DNA of 64,000 bases from an uncultured Sphingopyxis sp. (GTDB taxonomy: Bacteria; Pseudomonadota; Alphaproteobacteria; Sphingomonadales; Sphingomonadaceae), in NCBI GenBank assembly GCA_937873425.1, contig CALMYE010000279.1:1-64000 (forward strand), written 5' to 3'. Made by a program: the position numbers and the translations under genes. Shown here in pieces: positions 8,112-16,702 of this stretch (positions are counted from its first letter, which is position 1; the number at the start of each line of letters is the position of its first letter). The notes beneath the pieces were generated by a model that saw nothing but the letters and a program-made list of their open reading frames with translations, ran no database searches and had not been told where the DNA came from.

Positions 8112-9070
8112 TGACCGCGCCGGGGGGCTATGACGCGCACGACCTGCACGGCTTTGCGCACGATAGCATCGCGAAAGGCTCGCGCAGCTTCGCCCTCGCC
8201 AGCCGCCTGTTCGATCGCGTCACGCGGGAACGCGTCTGGCTGCTCTACGCTTGGTGCCGCGCCGCCGACGATCTGGTGGACGGACAGGATCATGGCGGGG
8301 CGATGGCGCCCGGCCATGACGGACAGGCGGCGCTAGCGCGCATCCGCGCGCTGACCGACGCCGCCTATGCGGGCGAGCCCACCGGCGAGCCGGCCTTCGA
8401 CGCGCTCGGCCTGCTGCTGACCGAGGTCGCGATTCCGCGCGGCGTGATCGACGATATCGTCGCAGGGTTCGAACTCGACGCCGACGACTGGCGCCCGCGC
8501 AGCGAGGCCGACCTCTTGCGCTATTGCTATCATGTCGCGGGCGCGGTCGGGGTCGCGATGGCGCTGGTGATGGGAGTGGGTCCCGGCGACGAGACGACGC
8601 TCGACCGCGCCTCCGACCTCGGCATCGCCTTCCAGCTCGCCAATATCGCGCGCGACGTGGCGGAGGATGCCGCCGCCGACCGCTGCTACCTGCCCGTCGA
8701 ATGGCTGGTCGAGCTCGACATTCCGCCGGGCCAGCATATGCACCCCGCCTTCCGCCCGCGCCTCTCCGTCATGGCGAAATGGCTGTCGGAGATGGCGGCG
8801 GACTATGAGGCGTCGGCGCGCTGGGGTGCGCGGAAGCTGTCGCCGCGCAGCCGCTGGGCGGTGCTCGCCGCGGCGGGCATCTATGGCGACATCGCGCGCG
8901 AGGTGAAGGCGCGCGGGGACCATGCCTGGGACCATCGCGCCGCGACCTCGCTCGCCGCCAAGCTCGGCTGGGTCGCGCGCGCCGGCTGGTCGGTGCTGCG
9001 CCGCCCGCCGCAGCGCCGCATCAGCCGCGACGGCCTGTGGACGCGCCCGCGCGGAGGCGCGGCGGCATGA
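8111..9070 (+). CDS. crtB: Phytoene synthase
   Basis: Condenses two geranylgeranyl diphosphates into phytoene, the committed step of carotenoid synthesis. The 319-aa protein carries both Mg-diphosphate-binding aspartate motifs of the squalene/phytoene synthase family: DDLVD at residues 53-57 and RDVAED at 181-186, followed by RCYLP. The SFALASRLF and RVWLLYAWCRAADD blocks are typical. The start overlaps the LOG stop by one base, and its stop overlaps the pnuC start by 4 bp. Confidence 0.95.
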   Translation: MTAPGGYDAHDLHGFAHDSIAKGSRSFALASRLFDRVTRERVWLLYAWCRAADDLVDGQDHGGAMAPGHDGQAALARIRALTDAAYAGEPTGEPAFDALGLLLTEVAIPRGVIDDIVAGFELDADDWRPRSEADLLRYCYHVAGAVGVAMALVMGVGPGDETTLDRASDLGIAFQLANIARDVAEDAAADRCYLPVEWLVELDIPPGQHMHPAFRPRLSVMAKWLSEMAADYEASARWGARKLSPRSRWAVLAAAGIYGDIAREVKARGDHAWDHRAATSLAAKLGWVARAGWSVLRRPPQRRISRDGLWTRPRGGAAA

Positions 9071-9633
9071 CCGAAATCGAATGGATCGCCGCCGCGCTGG
9101 TGCTGGTCAATGTCGGGCTCGTCGCGCTGCGCAGCGTGTGGAACTACCCCTTCGCGCTCGTCGCGGTCAGCCTCTACGCCATCGTCTTCTTCGAGGCGCG
9201 GCTCTACAGCGACATGCTGCTCCAGGGCTTTTTCTTCGCGCTCAATCTCTACGGCTGGGCGAACTGGGTGCGCGCCCGCGACGACGCCGGCGTGCCGGTC
9301 GGCTGGATGAGCGGCGGCGAGCGGCTGCTCTGGGGCGGCGCGACACTTGCGGCGTGGATCGGCTGGAGCTTCGGCATGCACCGCTTCACCGACGCCGCCG
9401 CGCCCTTTGCCGACGGCGCGGTGGCGATGGCGAGCATCGCCGCGCAATGGCTGCTCGCGCGCCGCCGGGTCGAAAGCTGGTGGCTGTGGATATTGGTCGA
9501 TCTGATCGCGGTGCCGCTCTTCGCGTCGCGCGGGCTCTATGCGACCAGCGCCGTCTATGTCTTGCTGCTCGGCCTGTCGGTTGCCGGGCTGATCCAGTGG
9601 CGCCGGGCGGCGGCCGGCGCGGTGCCGGCATGA
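9067..9633 (+). CDS. pnuC: Nicotinamide riboside / NMN transporter PnuC
   Basis: Membrane protein of 188 aa that imports nicotinamide riboside or mononucleotide for NAD salvage. It is almost wholly hydrophobic with about seven helices. The family feature LNLYGWANWVRA, with its repeated Trp residues, is visible near the middle, after FFEARLYSDMLLQGFFF. The ATG at 9067 overlaps the crtB stop (ATGA). It is followed with a 4-bp overlap by a NadR-like kinase, the usual partner that traps the imported riboside by phosphorylation. Confidence 0.88.
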   Translation: MTEIEWIAAALVLVNVGLVALRSVWNYPFALVAVSLYAIVFFEARLYSDMLLQGFFFALNLYGWANWVRARDDAGVPVGWMSGGERLLWGGATLAAWIGWSFGMHRFTDAAAPFADGAVAMASIAAQWLLARRRVESWWLWILVDLIAVPLFASRGLYATSAVYVLLLGLSVAGLIQWRRAAAGAVPA

Positions 9634-10154
9634 CGCGCCATATCTGCCTTCACGGGGCCGAGAGTACCGGCAAGACGACGCTGGCGTCGCGGCTGGCGGC
9701 CCGGCTCGGCGCGGCGGTGGTGCCGGAATATGGCCGCAGCTGGTGCGAGGCGAACGGCACCGACCTCGACGCCGGCGATCTGCTGGCGATTTTCGAGGGG
9801 CATGTCGCGGCGACGAAGGCCGCCATGGCGCAGGCGCCGGCCTGGCTGGTCTCCGACACCGACCCGCTGATGACGCAGGCGTGGGCGGTGATGCTGCTCG
9901 GCGAGCGGCTGGCGGAGATCGACGCGTGGGAGGATGTGGCCGACCTCTATCTCGTCCCCGCGCTCGACCTGCCGTGGCGCGACGACGGCACGCGGCTGTT
10001 CGGCAGCGACCTCGCGCGGCGGCAGTTCATGGACCTCGCGATCGGCGAGCTTGAACGGCGGGGGCTGCGCTGGGCGTGGGTCGAGGGTGAAGGTGAGGCG
10101 CGCGTCCAGAGCGCGCTCATGGCGATCGAGGCGGCAAACTTCCTTCTCCCTTGA
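9630..10154 (+). CDS. NadR-like AAA ATPase / ribosylnicotinamide kinase
   Basis: P-loop kinase resembling the kinase domain of NadR, which phosphorylates nicotinamide riboside to NMN. The 174-aa protein starts with ICLHGAESTGKTTLASRLA (Walker A GAESTGKTT), then VPEYGRSW, a NadR family block, and WLVSDTDPLMTQAW. No HTH or adenylyltransferase domain is present. It starts within an ATGA overlap with pnuC. The last codons (FLLP, stop at 10152) lie in the left hairpin of the adjacent repeat, so a repeat insertion may have fixed the present C-terminus. Confidence 0.85.
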   Translation: MTRHICLHGAESTGKTTLASRLAARLGAAVVPEYGRSWCEANGTDLDAGDLLAIFEGHVAATKAAMAQAPAWLVSDTDPLMTQAWAVMLLGERLAEIDAWEDVADLYLVPALDLPWRDDGTRLFGSDLARRQFMDLAIGELERRGLRWAWVEGEGEARVQSALMAIEAANFLLP

Positions 10155-10316
10155 TGGGAGAAGGATACGAAGCCTTGCGCCTTTGGCGCTAGGCGGAGTT
10201 GGATGAGGGTGATGGTGCGTTCTTGTGCCGCCGTATGGGGCTGCGACCCCACCCCCTCCGCTGCGACTAGGAAGCAAGCTTCCAAGTCTCGCTGCCTCCC
10301 CCATCGAGGGGGAGGA
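10142..10316. repeat. GC-rich palindromic repeat, convergent intergenic region
   Basis: Left hairpin CCTTCTCCC-N5-GGGAGAAGG, right hairpin CTCCCCC-ATCGA-GGGGGAG, with a CCCCACCCC box and the AAGTCTCGCTGCC sequence also seen in the 2812 copy. It lies between the stops of the converging nadR-like and acyl-CoA synthetase genes and may serve as a two-way terminator. It overlaps the last codons of the nadR-like gene. Confidence 0.7.
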
Positions 10317-10324
10317 GAGGATTG

Positions 10325-11857
10325 TCAGCCCGCGTAGGCATCCCGCAACTCGCGCTTCAGGACCTTGCCGATCGGGCTGCGCGGCAGTTCGTCCACCGCC
10401 CGAATCGCGCTCAGCCGCTGGGTCTTGCCGACCTTGGCGTTGCAGTCGGCGCGGACGCTCTCGGCATCGGCGCCGTCCTTCAGCACCACGAACGCGACCG
10501 GCGTCTCGCCCCATTCCTCGCTCGGCATGCCGACCACGGCCGCTTCGACGACGCGGTCGTCGGCCAGCAAAATGCCTTCGAGGTCGCTTGGGAAGATGTT
10601 GAAGCCGCCCGAGATGATCATGTCCTTCGCGCGGTCCATCAACGTCAGGAAGCCGTCCTCGTCGATGCGGCCGATGTCGCCGTGGCGATAGAAGAGATTC
10701 CCCTCGGCATCGTGCCAGTGCATCGCCCTGGTCGCGTCGGGGCGGTTGTTGTAGCCGGTCATCATCGCGGGGCTCCGGCCGACCACCTCGCCGACCGCGC
10801 CCTGCGGCAGCTCGTTGCCCTCCTCGTCGATCACCTTCGCGACATGGCCGGGCGCGGGCCGGCCGACGGTGTGCAGCTTGTCGGGGAAATGATGCGCCTC
10901 GAGGATGAAGGACGCGCCGCCCTCGGTCATGCCGTAAATCTCGACGAGCCCGCCCGGCCAGCGCGCAAGCACGTCGGCCTTGAGCGACGCGGCGAAAGGC
11001 GCGGAGGTGCAATATTTCATGACGAAGCCGGAGAGGTCGAACGAATCGAAATCCTCCAGCGCCATGATGCGGCGATATTGCACGGGGACCAGCATCGTGT
11101 TGGTCGCGCGTTCGCGCTCCGCCAGCTCCAGGAAGCCGCGCGCGTCGAATTTCTTCATCAGCACGACCTGCCCGCCCGACCCGACGGTGGGCAGGAAGCT
11201 CGCCATCGTCGTGTTCGAATAGAGCGGGGTCGAAAGGATCGTCACGGCCTGCGGGCCATAGGCGGGCGCGCCGCGGACGATATGCTGCCAGCGCATCGCA
11301 TGGCTGTGGACGATGCCCTTGGGCGTGCCGGTGGTGCCCGAGGAATAGATGATGTTGAAGCCGTCGAGCGGGTCGATGGCGACGGGTTCGGGCCGCGTCC
11401 CTTCGGGCGCCATCCAGTCGTCCAGTGGCGCGCCGACGCCGCTGCCGTCCATCGCGACGCGGTCGCTCGCGGCGATCGTCTGTCCTTCGAGGCTCGCCGC
11501 CGCGACGCTGTCGAGGAACAGGTGGCGCGCGCCGGTGTCGGCGATCATCGCCGCCATCTGCTCGCCCGTCGCGCTGTTGGTGACCAGCCCCGCGACGCCG
11601 CCGGCGCGCAGCGTGCCGAGGATCACCGCCATCTGCTCGACGCTGTTGAGCCCGGCGATGGCGGTGCGGTCGCCCTTCGCGAAGCCGTCGGCCTGCAGCC
11701 GCGCCGCGATGCGGTCCATCATTGCATCCAGTTCGGACCAGCTCAGCCGCCGGGCCGGGTCGGCGGCGGCTATGGCGTCGGGGCGCTCGGCGGCATGGGC
11801 GCGGACGAGATCGGGAAGGGTGGCGAAGTCGCCGGCGAGCAGGTCGGTAGCGGTCAT
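10325..11857 (-). CDS. AMP-dependent acyl-CoA synthetase/ligase
   Basis: Activates a carboxylic acid to its CoA thioester through an acyl-AMP intermediate. The protein is 510 aa. Motifs in order: YSSGTTGTPKGIVHS (P-loop, A3), EIYGMTEGG (A5), YRHGDIGRIDEDGF (A7), DRAKDMIISGGFNIFPSDLE (A8) and RSPIGKVLKRELR (A10 with the catalytic Lys). The ATG at 11857 (MTATDLL) was taken, since the longer reading to 12007 enters the divergent regulator gene. The substrate is unknown; nearby enoyl-CoA hydratase and a second synthetase suggest acyl-CoA catabolism. Confidence 0.9.
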   Translation of the reverse strand: MTATDLLAGDFATLPDLVRAHAAERPDAIAAADPARRLSWSELDAMMDRIAARLQADGFAKGDRTAIAGLNSVEQMAVILGTLRAGGVAGLVTNSATGEQMAAMIADTGARHLFLDSVAAASLEGQTIAASDRVAMDGSGVGAPLDDWMAPEGTRPEPVAIDPLDGFNIIYSSGTTGTPKGIVHSHAMRWQHIVRGAPAYGPQAVTILSTPLYSNTTMASFLPTVGSGGQVVLMKKFDARGFLELAERERATNTMLVPVQYRRIMALEDFDSFDLSGFVMKYCTSAPFAASLKADVLARWPGGLVEIYGMTEGGASFILEAHHFPDKLHTVGRPAPGHVAKVIDEEGNELPQGAVGEVVGRSPAMMTGYNNRPDATRAMHWHDAEGNLFYRHGDIGRIDEDGFLTLMDRAKDMIISGGFNIFPSDLEGILLADDRVVEAAVVGMPSEEWGETPVAFVVLKDGADAESVRADCNAKVGKTQRLSAIRAVDELPRSPIGKVLKRELRDAYAG

Positions 11858-11954
11858 GGGCGTTCCGTTAGCACAGCCGTCAAAGGGTGCAATGCGGTGA
11901 GGGAAGGATCGGCCGGATCGGGGCGAGACGAAGGGGCGGGCGAGGGGAGGGGCG

Positions 11955-12677
11955 ATGGAGCAGAGCGACGGCCGCGCCGCCACCGGCCCCCCGCCGCTTA
12001 TCGGCATCCGTCATGCGATCGAGAGCCGTGCCCGCCGCCTCGCCGAGGCGGTGGCCGCGGCGGGGTTCCGGCCACGGCCGCTGCCGCCGCTGGCGACCGG
12101 CGCCCGTGTCTGGCGCGATGGCGGTTTCGACCTTCTCGCCTTCGATCCCTTTGGCGAGGGGCCGGCGCCTGCCGGCCTGATCGGCCTTGCCCGCGCGATC
12201 GCGGCGCGGCGGCCGCTGCTGGTCCTGTCGGACCGCGACAGCCGCGCCGACCGGATGCTCGCGCTGGGCGCGGGGGCCGACGACGCCGTCGGCTGGGACG
12301 CCGATCCCGCCGAGGTGGTCGCGCGCATCGCCGGCCTCTTGCGGCGCAGCCGGCTGGCGGCGGGGCAGATCGGCGAGGGCGAATTGCGCATCGACCTGAT
12401 CGACCGGCGCGTCGAGCGGGCGGGGCGGATGATCCGCATGCCGCTGCGCGAATTCGACCTGCTCGCCAATCTCGCGCGTGTGCCCGACCGGCCGGTGTCG
12501 CGCGCCGCGCTCTTGCGGGCGGTGTGGCGGATCGACTTCGACCCCGGCACCAACCGCGTCGAGGTGCATATGTCGCGGCTGCGCGCCAGGATCGACCGCG
12601 GCTTTGCCTGGCCGATGCTGCGCACGGTGAAGGGTGAGGGCTATGCACTGCGGTCGAGTCCCGACAGCCTCGCTTGA
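11955..12677 (+). CDS. OmpR/PhoB-type winged-helix regulator with degenerate receiver domain
   Basis: A 240-aa transcription factor. The C-terminal half is a clear OmpR-type winged helix (MPLREFDLLANLARVPDRPVS, TNRVEVHMSRLRARI, GEGYALR). The N-terminal half follows the receiver fold (FDLLAFDPFGEG, PLLVLSDRD, LALGAGADDAV) and keeps an Asp at the expected phosphorylation site. It lacks the N-terminal acidic pair and the conserved Lys (DDYxxKP is replaced by DDAVGWDADP), so ordinary phosphorylation is doubtful. No sensor kinase is adjacent. It is divergent from the upstream synthetase and 67 bp ahead of the next acyl-CoA synthetase, a likely target. Confidence 0.85.
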   Translation: MEQSDGRAATGPPPLIGIRHAIESRARRLAEAVAAAGFRPRPLPPLATGARVWRDGGFDLLAFDPFGEGPAPAGLIGLARAIAARRPLLVLSDRDSRADRMLALGAGADDAVGWDADPAEVVARIAGLLRRSRLAAGQIGEGELRIDLIDRRVERAGRMIRMPLREFDLLANLARVPDRPVSRAALLRAVWRIDFDPGTNRVEVHMSRLRARIDRGFAWPMLRTVKGEGYALRSSPDSLA

Positions 12678-12744
12678 CCAAAAGTTTCGCCTTGCTACTG
12701 ATCGGGGACATAAAGAAACCGACACCCTGCTGGAGAGAAGCCCG

Positions 12745-14289
12745 ATGCACCCGTCCGTCCATGCCCGCGCGAACCCCGCGAAACCCGCCGTCATCGTCGC
12801 CGAGACCGGCGAGACGCTCAGCTATGGCGAGCTCGACGCCGCCTCGAATCGCGCCGCGCAGCTGTTCCGCAAACATGGGCTGGGGCATGAGGATGTCGTC
12901 GCCTTCATGCTCGACAACACGCCGCATTATTATGCGCTGACCTGGGGCGCGCAGCGCGCGGGGCTGCGCTATGTGTGCATCTCGTCGCGGCTGACGCAGG
13001 ACGAGACCGACTATATCCTCCACAATTCGGGCGCGAAGATGCTGATCGTCGCGGCAAGCCTCGCGCCCGCGGCGCAGGCGCTGACGACGCGCATCGAGCG
13101 CTTCTCGATGGGCGGCGACATCCCCGGCTGGCCCCGAATCGAGGATGCGCTCGCCGCCATGCCCGCCGAACGCATCGCCGACGAGCGCGCCGGGGTCGAC
13201 ATGCTCTATTCCTCGGGAACCACGGGACGGCCCAAGGGCGTGCGCGTGCCCCTGCCCGAGGAGGAAGCGATCGATGCGCCGAACAGCCTCGTCGCGCTCG
13301 CCTCGATGGCGTTCGGGATCAACGCCGACAGCGTCTATCTGTCGCCCGCGCCGCTCTATCACGCGGCGCCGCTGCGCTGGTCGATGACGATCCACCGGCT
13401 CGGCGGCACCGTGATCCTGATGAAGAAGTTCGACGCGGAGGGCGCGCTCGCCGCGATCCAGCATTATCGCTGCAACTGCGCGCAGTTCGTGCCGACCCAT
13501 TTCGTGCGCATGCTCAAATTGCCCGATGCGGTGCGCGCGCAGTATGACGTGACGTCGATGAAGGGCGCGATCCACGCCGCCGCGCCGTGCCCGGTGCCGG
13601 TCAAGCAGGCGATGATCGACTGGTGGGGCCCGGTGCTGCTCGAATATTATGCCGGGTCCGAAGGAAACGGCATGACCTTCGCGACCAGCGCCGACTGGCT
13701 CGCGCACAAGGGGACGGTCGGCCGCCCGATCCTGGGCGCGGTCCATATCGTCGGCGAGGATAACGAGACCGAACTGCCGGTCGGCGAGGAGGGTGTCGTC
13801 TTCTTCGAAAGCGAGAATGTCTTCGAATATCATGACGATCCGGAAAAGACCGCATCGAGCCGCAATTCGAAAGGCTGGTCCACCCTCGGTGATGTGGGCA
13901 AGGTCGACGCGGACGGCTTCCTCTACCTCACCGACCGCAAGAGCTTCATGATCATCTCGGGCGGGGTGAATATCTATCCGCAGGAGATCGAGAATCACCT
14001 CGTCACCCATCCCAAGGTCGCCGACGTCGCGGTGGTCGGCGGCCCGCACGAGGAAATGGGCGAGGAAGTGATCGCGGTGATCCAGCCCGCCGACATGGCC
14101 GACGCGGGCGATGCGCTGCGCGACGAGCTGATCGGCTATGCGCGCGAGAAATTGTCGGGCGTGAAGATTCCGCGGCGGATCGACTTCCTCGAAGCCCTGC
14201 CGCGCCACGACACCGGCAAGCTCTACAAGCGCCTGCTGCGCGACCAATATTGGGAAAAGGCCAAGGCGGGTGCGGGGGCGGAGGCATGA
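12745..14289 (+). CDS. AMP-dependent acyl-CoA synthetase/ligase (second)
   Basis: Adenylate-forming enzyme of 514 aa. Motifs: YSSGTTGRPKGVRVP (A3), LEYYAGSEGNG (A5, with Ser replacing the usual Thr), STLGDVGKVDADGFLYL (A7), DRKSFMIISGGVNIYPQEIE (A8) and RHDTGKLYKRLLRDQYW (A10). The start ATG follows a GGAGAGAAG ribosome site. It heads a three-gene operon with an HCCA-isomerase-like protein and an enoyl-CoA hydratase, which suggests activation and degradation of an aromatic or branched acid. The substrate is not readable from sequence. Confidence 0.9.
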   Translation: MHPSVHARANPAKPAVIVAETGETLSYGELDAASNRAAQLFRKHGLGHEDVVAFMLDNTPHYYALTWGAQRAGLRYVCISSRLTQDETDYILHNSGAKMLIVAASLAPAAQALTTRIERFSMGGDIPGWPRIEDALAAMPAERIADERAGVDMLYSSGTTGRPKGVRVPLPEEEAIDAPNSLVALASMAFGINADSVYLSPAPLYHAAPLRWSMTIHRLGGTVILMKKFDAEGALAAIQHYRCNCAQFVPTHFVRMLKLPDAVRAQYDVTSMKGAIHAAAPCPVPVKQAMIDWWGPVLLEYYAGSEGNGMTFATSADWLAHKGTVGRPILGAVHIVGEDNETELPVGEEGVVFFESENVFEYHDDPEKTASSRNSKGWSTLGDVGKVDADGFLYLTDRKSFMIISGGVNIYPQEIENHLVTHPKVADVAVVGGPHEEMGEEVIAVIQPADMADAGDALRDELIGYAREKLSGVKIPRRIDFLEALPRHDTGKLYKRLLRDQYWEKAKAGAGAEA

Positions 14290-14293
14290 TTCG

Positions 14294-14908
14294 ATGACCG
14301 AGCGCCTCGAATTCTTCTTCGATCTGTCGAGCCCCTGGACGTGCCTGGCGTTCCACAATCTGCCCGCCGTGCTCGAACGGACGGGCGCGGGCGCACGCTA
14401 TCGCCCGATCCTCGTCGGCGGGGTGTTCAATGCGGTCAATCCCGCCGTCTATGCGGCGCGCGAGCAGACGGACAACCGGCGGCTCGAGCATAGCTGGAAG
14501 GTGCTGAAGGACTGGGCGCGGCTCGCGGGCGTGCCGATGAATTTCCCGTCGGAGTGGCATCCGGCGAAGAGCATCCACGCGATGCGCTTCGCCTGCGCGC
14601 TGGAGGAGGATCAGGCGGCGCTCGTCCGCTTCGTGCGCGCGGCCTTCGCCAGCTATTTCGACCGGCAGGAAAATCTCGACGACCCCGCGGTGCTGGAGGC
14701 GGTCGCGACCGCCGAGGGGCTCGACGGCGCCGCGATCCGCGCCGCCTCGGCGAGCGATGCGGTCAAGGCGCGGCTGCGCGCCAACACCGACGAATTGATC
14801 GCGCGCGGGGGCTACGGATCTCCGTCCATTTTCGTCGACGGCGACGACATGTATTTCGGCAACGACCAGCTGCCGCTCGTCGAGGCGGCGCTGTCGCGCG
14901 CAAATTGA
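14294..14908 (+). CDS. 2-hydroxychromene-2-carboxylate isomerase-like (kappa GST / DsbA-like fold)
   Basis: A 204-aa thioredoxin-fold protein of the HCCA isomerase / kappa-GST family, which in naphthalene degraders isomerises hydroxychromene carboxylate with glutathione. The active-site block FFDLSSPWTCLAF shows the serine position of the family; the C-terminal GYGSPSIFVDGDDMYFGNDQL (GSP cis-Pro loop, then FGNDQL) is typical. It starts 4 bp after the synthetase stop. The context is fatty-acyl/aromatic catabolism; an actual naphthalene pathway is not in view, so the true substrate is unknown. Confidence 0.85.
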   Translation: MTERLEFFFDLSSPWTCLAFHNLPAVLERTGAGARYRPILVGGVFNAVNPAVYAAREQTDNRRLEHSWKVLKDWARLAGVPMNFPSEWHPAKSIHAMRFACALEEDQAALVRFVRAAFASYFDRQENLDDPAVLEAVATAEGLDGAAIRAASASDAVKARLRANTDELIARGGYGSPSIFVDGDDMYFGNDQLPLVEAALSRAN

Positions 14909-14919
14909 AGGATTCTCCC

Positions 14920-15723
14920 ATGAAGGACCGCATTTCGATCACCATGCTGGAGGGCGGCATCGCCGACGTCCGCCTGATCCGCGCCGACAAGATGAACGCG
15001 CTCGACGCGGTAATGTGGGCGGCGCTGGCCGAGGCGATCGACCGGCTCAGGGAAACGGAGGGCCTGCGCGTCGTCGTGCTGTCGGGCGAGGGCCGCGCCT
15101 TCTGCGCCGGGCTCGACCTGTCGAGCCTCAGCGCCGACCGCGATCCCGGCGCGAGCAGCGCGGGCGGCACGCTGTCCGACCGCACGCGCGGGGTTTCGAA
15201 CAACGCCCAATATGCCGCCTGGGGCTGGCGCGAGCTGCCGGTGCCGGTGATCGCGGCGGTGCATGGCGTCGCCTTCGGCGCGGGCAGCCAGATCATGGCG
15301 GCCGCCGACATCCGCATCGTCCATCCCGACACGCGCATCGCGATCATGGAGATGCGCTGGGGCCTGGTCCCCGACGTCGCGGGCATGGCGCTGTGGCGCA
15401 CCCAGGTCGCCGACGATGTGCTGCGCGAGATGATCTACACCAACCGCGAGTTCACCGGTTCGGAAGCGAAGCTGCTCGGTTTCGCGACGCATGTATCGGA
15501 CGATCCGCTGGCGAAGGCGCTGGAACTGGCCGCGGTGATCGCCGACAGGAATCCGCACGCGATCCGCGGCGCCAAGCGCCTCTGCAACATGCTCGCCGAC
15601 GCGAGTGACGCGGAGATTTTGCAGGCCGAAAGCGACGAGCAGGTCAAGGTCATCCGCACCCCGAACCAGATCGAGGCGGTGATGGCGGGGATGGAGAAAA
15701 GGCGGCCGAAGTTCGTGGATTGA
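14920..15723 (+). CDS. Enoyl-CoA hydratase/isomerase (crotonase family)
   Basis: Hydrates or isomerises enoyl-CoA. The protein is 267 aa. The oxyanion-hole blocks are clear: GRAFCAGLDL near residue 62-71 and GVAFGAGSQIMAAADI near 112. EMRWGLVPDVAG carries the second catalytic-region block; the Glu there matches one of the two typical acids. It is the third gene of the operon, after a short gap with a weak ribosome site. Many crotonases share this pattern, so the exact reaction is open. Confidence 0.88.
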   Translation: MKDRISITMLEGGIADVRLIRADKMNALDAVMWAALAEAIDRLRETEGLRVVVLSGEGRAFCAGLDLSSLSADRDPGASSAGGTLSDRTRGVSNNAQYAAWGWRELPVPVIAAVHGVAFGAGSQIMAAADIRIVHPDTRIAIMEMRWGLVPDVAGMALWRTQVADDVLREMIYTNREFTGSEAKLLGFATHVSDDPLAKALELAAVIADRNPHAIRGAKRLCNMLADASDAEILQAESDEQVKVIRTPNQIEAVMAGMEKRRPKFVD

Positions 15724-15796
15724 AGGGGTGCTTGATTTCTGTTCGTGTCGACAAGAGCGTCGTGCGTAAAATCAGCATCATCACCCGAATCCGTTT

Positions 15797-15872
15797 GTGC
15801 TGAGTTTGTCGAAGGACTGCCCCTCTTGCACCGCTGAAGGAAAGAACGGCCTTTCGACAAGCTCAGGGCGCA
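15797..15872. repeat. Palindromic repeat (CTGAGTTTGTCGAAGG / CCTTTCGACAAGCTCAG)
   Basis: Arms GTGCTGAGTTTGTCGAAGG and CCTTTCGACAAGCTCAGGGCGCAC flank about 30 bp. A typical dispersed proteobacterial repeat and the only copy of this family seen in the window. It separates the catabolic operon from the lower-GC accessory region and could terminate transcription from either side. Confidence 0.75.
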
Positions 15873-15908
15873 CGGTTCAGATTTAAGGCTTGATGCTCTA
15901 AACAGGTG

Positions 15909-16337
15909 CTACCGTAGCAGGACCAGTTGCGGGATGGCATCGGGACCCGACCAAATAATCGCGTTCTGGCCAAAGCGTTGGCCAAGTTGACAACTTCTTT
16001 CGCGGTCGATGCTCAATGCCAGAAAGCTCCGTTCGGGCGGCCATGCAGGATCATCTCCTTGACCTTCGCCCTCAAACACTAGCGGGCTGACAGCCTGCAG
16101 ATGAGCTAGGAGTTCAAGGCTTCGTTGCCGATTGTCCGTTTGGTTCGTCAACTCGCTGAAAGGATTGTCTGCGGTGATGAATACCGCACTGGTTGAGTTG
16201 CCTTCGATGAGCAGCCCGGCCAGTTCCGGCGAGTGCTGCCCGATCCTCAGGCTGAATCGGCAGGCTGGATGGAATACCCGATATTCGGTGCCGAGATAGG
16301 CATCGATCAGATCGGGTGGAATTGCAGAATTACACAT
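15909..16337 (-). CDS. DUF3293 domain protein
   Basis: Small cytoplasmic protein, 142 aa, of the DUF3293 family (function unknown). Family features: YRVFHPACRFSLRIG near the N-terminus, AVFITADNPFSELTNQTDN (normally ITAWNPxS), FEGEGQGDDPAWPPERSFLAL and QNAIIW near the end. Its base composition and codon use are less GC-rich than the neighbours, which suggests acquisition. It is transcribed towards the catabolic operon, with a palindromic repeat between. Confidence 0.8.
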   Translation of the reverse strand: MCNSAIPPDLIDAYLGTEYRVFHPACRFSLRIGQHSPELAGLLIEGNSTSAVFITADNPFSELTNQTDNRQRSLELLAHLQAVSPLVFEGEGQGDDPAWPPERSFLALSIDRERSCQLGQRFGQNAIIWSGPDAIPQLVLLR

Positions 16338-16702
16338 GGGACCTCCAATAGGAGGGCCGACTTCGCTTCCGCTTTGGTGTTCCCACGGTGCTACATCTGC
16401 TTTCGCAAACCACCTTGCATGAGATTGGCGGGTTGGCGTGGGCGTCGGCTCAATTCTTGATGGCGCGGCTTTTTAGTCGGGGACGTTGCCAATCGCAAGA
16501 AGGCGACGATGCGTGTCCGGTGGCAAATTCTAAACGTAGCTGACCGCGGATGACACTTACCTGATGATATGGCACAATCTTGGCTGTGGCAAGCGGCGCG
16601 GTTAGGTTCGGTACAATGAGAGCCGAGGGAATATGCGCGGATGCTCCCTATGGATGTTATTGACCGCTCTGACGACGAGGAAGGCATGGAGGCGTTGGGG
16701 GT
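16338..16702. other. Lower-GC intergenic stretch, no supported gene
   Basis: 365 bp between a minus-strand DUF3293 gene and a plus-strand unknown. Short open frames occur on both strands but lack ribosome sites and family resemblance. A 21-codon frame ending in an ATGA overlap with the next gene (about 16640-16705) could be a leader peptide; it is weakly supported. Confidence 0.4.

Noticed and set aside
10322..12637. A 771-codon plus-strand open frame
   Set aside because: Antisense to the acyl-CoA synthetase and out of frame with the regulator; composition rich in Arg/Ala/Gly as in shadow frames.
14294..14908. Evidence for a naphthalene degradation pathway
   Set aside because: Only the isomerase-like protein is present; no ring dioxygenase or diol enzymes accompany it, and the family is broad.
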